Shown here piece after piece: positions 26,492 to 36,169 of a stretch of 64,000 bases of DNA. Position numbers and translations under genes: made by a program. The stretch is from Isoetes taiwanensis. Lineage: Eukaryota > Streptophyta > Lycopodiopsida > Isoetales > Isoetaceae. Each line of letters opens with the position of its first letter. The first letter of the stretch is position 1. Below the pieces are notes generated by a model. The model worked only from the letters and a program-made list of their open reading frames with translations. It did not search any database and was not told the origin of the DNA. Location: assembly GCA_021234155.1 (NCBI GenBank), contig JAJEKV010000059.1, forward strand, positions 8,996,779 through 9,060,778, written 5' to 3'.

Positions 26492-26494
<3 letters not shown>
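23091..26494 (+). repeat. Family A unit 5 (terminal pLTR only)
   Basis: Last copy. It stops at ...AAAGGCTTCGG directly against a (TA)n tract, the same endpoint as the separate family A fragment at 43,768. Two independent copies ending at one base mark the element's true 3' end. Confidence 0.75.

Positions 26495-26540
<46 letters not shown>
26495..26540. repeat. (TA)n tract at the right end of the family A array
   Basis: Almost pure TA run between the family A 3' end (GGCTTCGG) and the foldback arm (CAAGTCTTTATACTATG). Confidence 0.85.
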
Positions 26541-26541
<1 letters not shown>

Positions 26542-27650
26542 AGTCTTTATACTATGAGGGAGTGTAAAAAGTCGAATGTACATACATTGGGAAGTTTAGA
26601 CTTCCCATTCCCATGTTCTTATAAGATATTTAAGTTTACCAACATTTCATTAAGATTACTCAATATTCTAGAAAAATTCTATAAGATTCTCTGAGGTTTC
26701 TAGGAATCTATTAAAATTCCCCAAGATAATACGAGTATTTCTTAAGATTATACAAAGATTCCCCTAAAAAAACACCTAGATTCCGAAAACGATGATAAAA
26801 TATGCAGAACCTCAAGTTAAGGGTTGTAGCCTTTTTGCTACCAACAATCAAGGGGCATATGTTCTTGAATGAGCAATTTGAGTGAGATCACCATTTAAAC
26901 CACCTAAAACTTAGGTCTATTGACCTCTACAAAGTGCAATTACTTAAATTATACTCTATTAGAGTGCTGCTTATAGCAATGGGTACAAATTGGAGTTACT
27001 AAAAATAGATTGTATTAGAGCGATGTTTAGCAATGCGCTGATTCAAAATTTACTTACATGGCAATTATAAAGAAATGCGTCACAACAGCAATGGGCTCAT
27101 TCAAGGTTGTAAAGAAACTCATTTTACACGAGGCACGAGATTATTGATACATTCGACTCTCATATTGAATCTAGCTTCTAACTAGTAGTTGCCAATGATA
27201 TGATATCTAATAACTTGAAAAGAAAGGGTGCAGATTTGAAGTAAGCATTATTCTTAGTAAATCTACTAGTGAATTTGTTGTTTTAAAAAACTATAAGCAT
27301 GACAATTTGATTTGTTTAAAGCCAAGTTGGCAAAAATGGTGTCAAAGCACAAGTATTTTAGTTTCATTTGATTCTATGACCATTTGAACTTGTTGTTTAG
27401 GATTGCATTTGTACTTTGGTAGCAAAACAATGAATCTAAAACCACATAATTTGAGTTGCCCATTGCATAGGGCTTAGAGAGTGAGACTTCAGATCTTTGG
27501 ACATGTTGGATTCTTGCAAAACGAACTTAGCCTAATCTGTATACGCAAATCTTCAATATCGGACTTTTGAGTCATTTAGAGAAGCATGAAACCCTGCTGA
27601 CAATTTTAATGCCTTTAGAATGAAAAAGCCACAAACTTTAGAATGGAAAA
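26541..27650. repeat. Right arm of the foldback element interrupted by the family A array
   Basis: Inverted counterpart of 1,960-3,791. It begins CAAGTCTTTATACTATGAGGG, a signature also found after (TA)n at 49,005 and 56,155, continues with AGATTCT-type degenerate repeats (26,640-26,790) and then matches the left arm inverted at 27,240-27,430 and 27,560-27,600. Confidence 0.6.
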
Positions 27651-27865
27651 GCATAATATGTGCCAAGCTAGTGGACCTGGAGATTTCCAACCTAACAAGC
27701 CGGCAAGAAAAAGTTTGTTTTAGGGGATAAACTGGCCTTGACAAAATCGCCTTAACAAAACAGCTGCATATTTGGAATTACAATCTTGGATACCATAATC
27801 AAATGCGAGAAGTGTGGAAGGAACAACCTTAAATACACCTATAAGACAGATATCTTTAGACAAAT

Positions 27866-27915
27866 TCTTATAAGTTCTCAACCTTGGATTCTTATAAGTT
27901 CTCAACCTTGGGTTC
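27866..27915. repeat. Exact 24-bp tandem duplication
   Basis: ATTCTTATAAGTTCTCAACC (plus TTGG) is present twice in succession. Confidence 0.8.
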
Positions 27916-29284
27916 AGTCTCTGTGAACCTTTTGTAGACTCCTACTTTCTCTTAAAAGATTACTGCAAATTTTTGCTCTACATCATTTGCCCTTGCTTCA
28001 AGAGTAATGACTAAACCCTGCTCCACTCCCCACACATGAGTTTCAAGCCAACAAAAACTCCTAATCGGGGGAAAACCATAAGAGCCCTAGTGATAACTTG
28101 ACCAGACAGAAAAGCTCAACACATGATTGGGCATAATGCAAATGAATACCCCTACATTGGAGTTCTCAATCGTCTTCTCACATAATGCAAACGACTACCT
28201 CTACCTTGGAGTTTTCGACTATCATTTCCTAGATTTTACCACTAGTGGCTTCAAGTGCAATTCTGTCATGGGCAAGAAGTAATAGTTATCTTATTCATGT
28301 TTTAATCAGTTTATTTGAGACTGCATGTCTTTTAAAGCAGACTGTAACTTCTGAATTTCTTTTGCCTTTACCTCCTTGACATCAACTTGAAAACCAAAAA
28401 TTGCCACTAGAAATAAGACATGATTCATGACAACCGAGCAGAAAAGTTGCAAAATCAAAAGCAGCAAATTTCAATGGACCTACCCAATAGTTGCACTTCT
28501 GTGGCAATGGAATGGACAAGTACATCTTTGAATGGACATAATATTATTCACCGCCTATAAATTTGTCGGATAAATGAAGCAATAATTGAATAGATGTGTT
28601 TTCAAACCTTGATGGACTGTTTGGAGCAAACAATGAGAGCCTACAGCTACAACAATTGCTCAAAATTCAAAGATTACACACATGGCATCAATACGCCACG
28701 GCTAATATGAACACACGAAAATCTAAATGCATTGAGACACAGATGCTTTTCGGTAGACTTGCTCTACTTCGATCTTTCTCATGCATTGTGTAATGGAAGG
28801 AATTGCGACACAATAAAAACAAATCACGTAAGAATTAAGATATCTTCACAATTGGCCTCTTGTATCACAATTTAAAAGTCCGTAAGTGATCCTAATTTTA
28901 ACAAAACTTCAACAGAATTTGATACTTTGAAAAACACTCTGGGCAAACATTTATGCAAGACATTTTAACTTTTCCCATCTTAACCTCTTTATTTACAATT
29001 GCTAATTCAAAGCATCAAATAAATCACGAGTGATACTAGCATCAAAGGTGCATCGCACCAGCCAACTTTACAAATATGCTAAACCTGCAGGCTCTAGGAT
29101 CCGTAAAATCTACAAAGTCGGCCATTTGCCTAGCTTATTTAATGCATTAATTTGTTCTTGCCGGTACCTAGGAATAGCAATGGATTATACGGAAATGAAA
29201 CCAAAGCAACCGTAGGAATATAATTTATCCGTACATTGGCGGGAATGGCGGTTGATCATTCTTAGACATAAAGCAACATTTTGA
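27916..29284. other. No supported gene
   Basis: AT-rich sequence. A loose ~65-bp duplication (CATAATGCAAA...TTGGAGTT) lies at 28,130-28,220. Open frames such as 28,596-28,793 have no recognisable features. Confidence 0.4.
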
Positions 29285-29654
29285 TCATTCTAGGACATAA
29301 CAGACCACATCCGGAGATGCTTGAACTATATCTTGGGCACCCTTAGCGACCACTTTTGAGGAATTTCTACTATTCTCACGCCTCAAACTACTCGGGGTAG
29401 GAGTGCTTGCTTTGACACGCTCTTTTTTGCAATTGGGAACCTTTTCTCGCTTCTTGAGCGTAAGAATGTTGAAGACCTTTTGAAGACTTTGGCTTCCACT
29501 TTGAATCATCAAACAATAGAACGTCTGCGAAATTGAGTTGAGAGTCTTCTTTACGTAGCATTACCATTGTTTGATGGTTTTCAGCCTTGGCCTTGGGTTT
29601 TTCATCAACTGGAGTAGGAGAACCAAAGATAATGTCTGGCATCACATTCAACAT
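29285..29654 (-). pseudogene. Possible lysine/serine-rich coding remnant, unidentified
   Basis: Two overlapping minus frames (29,388-29,654 and 29,285-29,512) read as a basic, disordered protein if joined by a frame change near 29,490: first DEKPKAKAENHQ ... FADVLLFDDSKW, then KKREKVPNCKKERVKAS. The composition suits a nuclear protein linker. No domain or relative is recognised, and the upstream and downstream exons were not found. Confidence 0.25.
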
Positions 29655-29985
29655 CCTTCACATCAAGTGGGATCCTCCAAATGTCTTTCCTATCCCTAAA
29701 AGCTACTTTTTTTTCAAGAAATATTTCTGCATTCAAGCGGCTCTTTTCCAGGCGAATGATGCAAACAAGCTTTTAGTATAAAATGAAAAGGCAAGGAATC
29801 TCAAAGCTAAACCCAAGATGAAGTTATGCACGAAACGAAGATTTAGACAGTCTTGATGTTTCAAAAGTCAAGCTTTGTGTGACCAATCTTATTAATTTCA
29901 AGTCCGAACTTCCAACAGGGAATGGGCTGCAATGATGACTGAAACGGCGCGATGGAACTGTTATCTCCATAATAATGTGGACATG
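29655..29985. other. No supported gene
   Basis: Nothing recognisable on either strand; the short plus frame at 29,587-29,781 lacks motifs or splice context. Confidence 0.4.
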
Positions 29986-30200
29986 GTAATGCATCTGCAT
30001 AATTATTGAGCCTTTGCAATCAATCTACACCTTCATGTGCTATAGATAATAGACTAGTAATGACAATATGCTCGTCCAAAACATCCTAGCCAGAAGGTAA
30101 TGCATCTGCATAATTATTGAGCCTTTGGCAGTCAATCTACACCTTGATGTGCTATAGGTGATAAACTAGTAATGACCTAGCTTGATCCTAGCCAGAAACA
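29986..30200. repeat. ~105-bp tandem duplication
   Basis: GTAATGCATCTGCATAATTA through to CTAGCCAGAA occurs twice (starting about 29,988 and 30,096) with a few substitutions and small indels. Confidence 0.75.
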
Positions 30201-31787
30201 ACAATTTCAAATGCTGTTAACTTTGCCCAACACTTACAGTTAAGATAGAAGACTTACAGAAGGGCAATAAATGTGATCAAATCGGTTGCAGATTTTGCAG
30301 TCCACAAACTAACCTGAATTTTTACTTCTTGAAACAAAAAGGCGTTGCAAGAACCAATGGGACTTGTTGGCCTATAGCCGGTTTGCAGAACTCCACTGGT
30401 TTTGTGCATGAAGACAACATTTTATTCTGGTTCTCAAATCCTGGACTACAATAGGCGCCCATCTTGAGGCACGTATACGATGAAACCAAATCTGCATCAA
30501 AATCATAGAGCGACTTAAATGGACCAAAGCCAAAATTTAAAATAAACTTGATATTTTACCTCACGTTTCTTCAAGCATCAAGCAAACTCAGTCTTACGAG
30601 CATAATAGAGAAGAGCCGAAGAGAATATCAAGAAAGCAAAAGCTCTGCTCCAAGTTTTACCCAGTGGGAAGCTCAAATAACTTGAAACAATTATAGAAAA
30701 ATAAAGGCAAACTGCCTTTCTTCCTAAATGCTGCAAAAGGAAATAGAGGATTAGTCATCATGTCTTTATTGTAGGTGGACGATTCCCAACTTAAATCTAC
30801 CATGGCAAACCAAAAGCTCTATTGCTTTTACCTTTGCTAAATATCAAATGGAGATTCAGCTACCTGCAATGCAGAAGTGCATGTGTTAGCTCCGGTCTCA
30901 CAACATGCATTGATTTTGTCCATTCTCAACAAAATCTAAATCTAACAAGCGAAAGCAAGAGCTCTAACATGCTTACTTGTTCTGCTGCTAAACATCAAAC
31001 TCAACCACAAGAAAAGTTCTGCAACACACAAGCAAATCTGTTGCTTGAGACGAACCTCTTAACCTTTACAAAGAAATCATATTCATCCATCTAGTTCCAA
31101 TCCAGTTCCAAGTTAACCCTGTTACAGAAGGGACGATCCGCTTTTTCTTCAAACTACCTGCCATCCACTACACAGTATAATAACACACTGCAATGGTAAT
31201 GACCTCGCTCACGAATATAATCAAGCAGGGCCTCAAAGGCAGAGGCCAAGATCACCCACCCACTTCCGGCTTGAATGGCGAGTCGGTGACATCTTTGGAC
31301 GGACAAAACAAACCTTGCATGTCGAATAGAATTTCATAAAAAGATCGGATAGATTGTACAAATATTCACAGTGTATTTGGAAGAAGATCCAGGAGTGCAT
31401 CTTCCATAATCTGTAGCAAAATCACCATATAGGTACATCAAACAACTAGTGAAGCTTTCACATTCTTGTTAAGAGCTCACATCACCTCTGCAAATCGTAT
31501 AAGATATAAACCAAGCTTTCTTTCATTTTCATGCTCCAATATTATGGTTCCAGACTGGGAAGGGACAAAGAAAATAAGCAACCAATAAAACGATATAGCT
31601 TCATCAACAAATATACCGCAGTATTACCCTGCTCCAACATGTCCTAAATCAGATACAAAACAGAAATAAAGAATATGCACAAACACCTAGGGAGAACATG
31701 AGAGAATCAGTTAGCCAGGAAACAAAAAATAAAAGAGAAAGGGAAAGAAAAAACACGTATTTTATTTTCAAAACATAAAAGACTAAC
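30201..31787. other. No supported gene; flank of the invertase fragment
   Basis: I looked here on the minus strand for the next invertase exons (the conserved VFVRDFVPSALAF block should follow) and did not find them. The rest is AT-rich with no clear ORF. Confidence 0.4.
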
Positions 31788-32151
31788 CTGGTTATAGTTT
31801 AACGATTCTTCAAATTGATCCATGGCTGCAATGGTGCCAACAGGTTTGCCTCTAAAAAACATGAGAGACTGCCGAAGGATGAAGGCCTGCTCTAGGAGTA
31901 GCAGTAGATGATCTAACCGTTGGAGTATGAGTGCCATCATGTTCTGCAGCATATTTAGGCAAACTGGGTGAAAATGCTGGAGAAAATAAGTCATGGAAAG
32001 ATCTTTCATCCAAGGACCACTGTGTATCAATGGGGCGTGGCTTTACATCTGTGATCCGTGCAAAATTAACACCGTTTTCTCTGCCCTCAATGTACCCACT
32101 AGACAAATTCTCAGAACCGTCTAGCCCAAGAGCAGCATACCTAAGAGGCAT
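31788..32151 (-). pseudogene. Neutral/alkaline invertase, first-exon fragment with frame change
   Basis: The frame from 32,151 reads MPLRYAALGLDGSENLSSGY, then [17 protein letters not shown], resembling the N-terminal part of plant cytosolic neutral/alkaline invertases, where a DERS-type block precedes the catalytic domain. After a frame change near 31,880 it continues [20 protein letters not shown] then NYNQ, the start of the glycoside hydrolase family 100 domain (family pattern FRG-PVGTIAA-D--EE-LNYDQ). It ends exactly at a CAG|GTTAGT donor (31,788), the place where this exon ends in plant genes. The enzyme hydrolyses sucrose to glucose and fructose. About 20 residues usually found before the FRG block seem missing, and the following catalytic exons were not found, so this looks like a truncated copy. 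A sequencing indel could explain the frame change but not the missing exons. Confidence 0.7.
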
Positions 32152-32576
32152 TGTAAACTCTCGTAAGTCTAACTCGGAAATATTCTAAGCTGACGAAACA
32201 CAGTGAAGCACAACATAAAATAAACTCTTTTGTCTTGATCTGTGGAAGACAGTCACAGTGAAGCACAATCGTTTTAGACCCAATCGACAATAGGATGCCC
32301 CCGGCAAGTTTTCCATGTGGCCGGCAGCCGATGTAGGCGATTTCGGCAACATCACGACAAAATCAAATCGCTCAATGTGTGGCGCCAACAACCCGACCCA
32401 GCATATTGCATATCGGGTAGCATAGATCCTTTTCCCTTTCCAGAAATTTCGGGAACTTCCCTGGCTAAATCTCGACCATTGACAACAAATCAACGCCTTA
32501 GATTAAAAGCCCCAAATAAGAGGGCTTTCAATCTTGGCCGCTCATTAAGCACATTCAACGGATGAGATCAATTTCA

Positions 32577-32694
32577 AATAAGCTGCCCCCTTATTTCTAG
32601 AGATTTTGGTGTCACCGCGTGAACCGTTGATCTCAGATCTGGACGGCTCACGCGGCGACACCAAAATCTCTAGAAATAAGGGGGGTGCTTATAT
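32577..32694. repeat. Near-perfect hairpin (MITE-like palindrome)
   Basis: The arm CCCCCTTATTTCTAGAGATT... (from 32,586) is mirrored by ...AATCTCTAGAAATAAGGGGG (to 32,685), about 42 bp paired, with a TTGATCTCAGATCT loop. Flanking AAATAAGCTG / GTGCTTATAT extends the pairing. A (TA)n tract and the family B element follow at once. GGACGGCTCACGCGGCGAC in the arm resembles arms of the larger foldbacks only in style. Confidence 0.75.
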
Positions 32695-32730
32695 AATTGT
32701 ATATATATATAAGGGATATATATATATATA
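32695..32730. repeat. (TA)n tract bordering family B
   Basis: TA-rich run (interrupted by AAGGGA) between the hairpin and the pLTR end TACAAGCCTGGGCC. Confidence 0.8.
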
Positions 32731-33320
32731 TACAAGCCTGGGCCTGATCCAAAGACCAGTACCAGACATCTGACCAAGACCAGGATTTCCTAGTCAGGTC
32801 AGACTTATCAGTTCCATGTGTTATAATAAGGATAACCTTATAAGGGTGCCATGCAGTCTGATTTCAACAACCATTTAGCAGAGATCATAAATTTGAGTTA
32901 TAACCATATTTCATTATGTTTCCTTTTGCTATAATGATGTTTCAAATTCAACGAACAGAGCAGTCACCATTTCTTACCATAAATAAGCCAAGAGTCTACA
33001 AAAACCACAAGCACAGCAGTACCGAGTATAAATCATAGCACATCAATACCACAAGCCATAAAACATTGTTTATAGAGTTTGACGCCTTCACAGATTTTCT
33101 TAAGAAACCAAATGTATTACATGTTTTACAAAGACAGTGAACATTCTTCGAGATTTTTTGCCAAAAACGAAATCTATTTAAGAAAGACCATATTTCCATT
33201 AAAGCCATTCTTTTAACAAAAGTTTGCTTTCAAAAAGTCATCATAGAGTAAATAACAGCAAGAGTTATAGGCTTTTAGACATACCAAAATGCCTAGTTAC
33301 GTAATAACATAAAAGTTCTA

Positions 33321-33591
33321 CTAATACTCAGCCAAGGAAGACAAAAATATGGCCTCAACGAGTTCAGCCTCATGCTTGATATTGCATTTGCTGCAATCAA
33401 GTTCAGGGTAGAGATAAAACCTGAATATCTTAAAGATGATTTTCTGCTCAAGAAATTTCATGTCTTTTTTAACCGTTAAAACATTACTGAACCAAAAGTA
33501 ATTGCTGGCGACGCACTGCTCCGAGTGCTTCATGCAATTAATGACTTGAGAGTAAGTAGATGAGATCCCGGTTACCTGCAATCCAATCAAT
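33321..33591 (-). CDS. pLTR copy of the family B second exon (unknown function)
   Basis: Near-identical to 41,083-41,341, with a few substitutions (YPELDCSKCNIKHEAE here, YPKLDCSKCYVKHEAE there). It follows the conserved branch point and TTGCAG|GTAACC acceptor at 33,572-33,628 and ends with ...IFLSSLAEY. Confidence 0.4.
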
Positions 33592-33973
33592 CAAATATTA
33601 GCCAAAAAAGGGTAATAATGAAAGGGATTAGCAGGTAAGCAATGGAATCACATGGCTAAAAGCCCTTCAACCTTGAAACTTAAAAGATATGAAAGCAATG
33701 ATAAGGGTATTAGTCAACGATTTCAAAGAAGATTATTACGAGTTGTTTATGTCGAATATCCATATCGGATTTATAATATAATCTAAGTAAAACGAGTAAA
33801 AACTTGGAAATACATAAGGGATAGTGAAAACCTCCCGTGTGATGATAGACAGCCCATATACCATTAATGCGATTATGTCTTTGGATAACTTTCTTTTGCA
33901 TCGATGTATTATATCATCACATTACACAACTCAAAACTTAAAACTTACCAAGAAACAAAGTATACTTTTCTGT

Positions 33974-34375
33974 TTATATACTACCCCACCCATTCTTTAT
34001 GTGATCATTTGGTACCATGTGAGAAAGCAAATGAACTATCAAATGAACTCGATTGAGTGGTACGCATCTTCCTCCGAAACTTCGTCCACATCGCCAGACC
34101 CGGTTAATGTTGCTCCTAACATTTGGATTTGCAGGCAAACTGCTTTTTCCAGCAATTACTAAGCGGCATGCTTCAATACTGGAACCAGGTCGTTTCCCCA
34201 ACACAGGCTTCTTGGCAGCATTGATGTTAATTCCTGCTTGCCTTGCCATATCCTCTAGAACTGACTTCTTGATGGCAATACCATCATTCTTACAGTCTAT
34301 TCCCTTCTCCCTTAGCATGCCAATGATATCAGCCTTTGTGGGCTTAACATTGCCTGAACCCTCAGTTCTTGTCAT
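33974..34375 (-). pseudogene. pLTR copy of the 133-aa family B ORF, sequence-damaged
   Basis: Identical to the clean copy at 41,724-42,125 over the first ~90 residues, then reads RVWRCGRSFGGRC where the clean copy has an acidic DVDEFLEEDG. The differences are at CAG/CTG sites and are probably not real mutations. Confidence 0.5.
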
Positions 34376-34771
34376 CGTAGCAAGATGTATGAAACCAAAA
34401 GGATAGTGAAAAATGTCAAGCGCTGCTTCCTTTCCTTAGTATCCCACAGTGTAAATTAATCAGCATATGGGCTTTATCTTATCAAGGTCAGGTCTTGTCA
34501 TCAGGCCCTTGACAAACTTAACCTTATTCTAATGACGGTTTGATAATAAGTAAAGAGGATCCAAGAATATGATAAGCATGATTCATCAATTTAATGTAAG
34601 CAGCAGTACGAGATTCAGCAATTTAATGCTAGCCGCAGTACAAGACCATAGCCTAATATTGCAAAATCACTAGATATATTAAGATCCATATGCTTGAACC
34701 AGACGAATTTAAATCCGCTTTATTAGAGTGGAGCCAGTAATCGTACCTCTCTATGTAGCCTGCAGCCAACC

Positions 34772-34966
34772 TTATGATTCCAAATTCCTTCCATATTTTG
34801 TCAAATCAGCCATCAAAATCACCTTATTCGGTCTGTATTTAAGCGTGTTCAAGGGGCCAGCCGGATCCTCTTTGCAATAAGCTGAAGTGGAAGATATTCT
34901 AAAGACACTTGATTCACAGAAACGTACCATAACTTTCAGCCGAAGCATGCCTCGGCGGTCATACAT
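34772..34966 (-). CDS. Short conserved pLTR ORF (64 aa), downstream copy
   Basis: Same frame as 42,521-42,715. Shared residues include RGMLRLKVMVRFCESS and KYRPNKVILMADLTKYGRN. The initiator ATGs differ in context because of garbled upstream bases. No recognised domain. Confidence 0.3.
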   Translation of the reverse strand: MYDRRGMLRLKVMVRFCESSVFRISSTSAYCKEDPAGPLNTLKYRPNKVILMADLTKYGRNLES

Positions 34967-36014
34967 CCGTGTGATTCGTGCGGCCGAGGTCTCACCAAAC
35001 CTTGCCCGCCACTAGACCATTTTTTTGCACTCAAAACCCTAATGTAGACTTACCAGATCCATCACATTCGCTAGGAATACCGGTCATGGACATACGCTTA
35101 TACCTCCGATATAACTTTTAATTTTCAATAAATACGTTCATGTGTTTTAAACCTAATATTCCTTGTCGAAATGTACTATGTAAGATAAAGAAAATATCTC
35201 TTTCTTTTCTAAGGTATATCCTAATCACCAGACCCCATAATGCTACAAACAAATATTTCACCCGGTTACAAACTCACTTTAATTGCCCCAAATGTTAAAA
35301 GTTTTTAAGTGTGACCCGTGTAATTGGTCCAACACTAAATATCAATTGAATGCCAAACATCCACTAGTAGATTACCTCATTTGTGTTCGAAATTACCTTG
35401 TCAATCAAGCACAAAGGTCCCCGTGACCTATAGCTTGTGATAGTCCAGCCACTATATATTGGCCAAGTCATGTCTAGAGATCAAGAATGCCCCAGATATT
35501 TCCAATGTCAATAATCATGCCAGGCCCTAAAAAATAGGAGAGTATCCCAAAGGTCTCAAAGTGGAAGTTCATAGCATGCGCTAAAATAGCAATTAGGAGG
35601 TTAAACTCAAGAATTTCATCCATATGGGCCTAAGTCACAAATATGTGATTCATAACCGCCAAGTTCACATGAGATGACCCAATAGCCCTTGGGTTTACCC
35701 TATCTTCAAAGACAAAAATTGAATAAAACTTCATATGGGTAAAAGATTTTTTCCGTTAGGTTATAACCCCTACAAAGTAAATATTACCTTTAAAATTATT
35801 AACTCTTACAGAGCCGGTTATTCTTTGATAGCTCAGAAAGACCTATGCACCATATGATCCAAACAGACCTAGGTATTCAAAGGATTTCCAGAGATCAATA
35901 TTGTTTGAGATATCTTCTTTGTCAACAATCGTACGAGGCCAAATAATCAAGTTCCATAGTGTGCCAAAGGCAGCCATTTGGATATATATGTATATAGATA
36001 TATATATAAATTGT

Positions 36015-36099
36015 CCCTACCTCCTACCGGGAAGTGAGGCAAAGTCCCTATTTTTATGTATAAAGGGAGGCAGAGGGGTCCCTAAATACATAGGGACCC
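36015..36099 (-). promoter_or_regulatory. Family B internal 3'-end module (hairpin plus CCGGTAGGAGGTAGGG)
   Basis: Read on the minus strand: a perfect 9-bp hairpin (GGGTCCCTA / TAGGGACCC, 36,076-36,099), TACATAAAAATAGGG, then CCGGTAGGAGGTAGGG at 36,015-36,030, then a (TA)n tract and the pLTR start CCAAATGG. It lies just after the reverse transcriptase stop. Matches the family A module at 8,542-8,620 in order and spacing. Confidence 0.65.
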
Positions 36100-36169
36100 A
36101 CCCCACAACCTAAATTCTAAAGCAAAGAGAACAGTACTTAGATAAATCACAGAACCAAGTCAAATCAAA

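Larger units (their letters stand above)
3835..26494 (+). mobile_element. Head-to-tail array of a non-autonomous PLE-like element (family A), five pLTRs
   Basis: Direct repeats start at 3,835, 8,655, 13,476, 18,291 and 23,091 (period 4,800-4,821 bp); the last copy stops after about 3.4 kb. Each period splits into a ~3.4-kb pLTR (ending ...GGCTTCGG before ATATA) and a ~1.4-kb internal segment ending in a conserved hairpin/GGAGGTAGGG module and a (TA)n tract. The array is therefore pLTR-int four times plus a final complete pLTR, whose 3' end at 26,494 runs into (TA)n. No reverse transcriptase is present, so family A would depend on a relative such as family B. Sense strand (+) is assigned from the shared 3' module and splice module, both on the minus strand in families B and C. 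The call as PLE-related rests on that shared architecture. Confidence 0.65.
32731..35981 (-). repeat. Family B downstream pLTR
   Basis: Direct repeat of 40,491-43,729. Many CAG/CTG sites are garbled here (for example ACGATTTC at 33,718 for CTGATTTC at 41,478), so its ORFs are less reliable than those of the upstream pLTR. Confidence 0.85.

Noticed and set aside
3835-26494. CRISPR array or centromeric satellite
   Set aside because: The 4.8-kb period with element-like internal organisation does not fit spacer-repeat structure or a short satellite.
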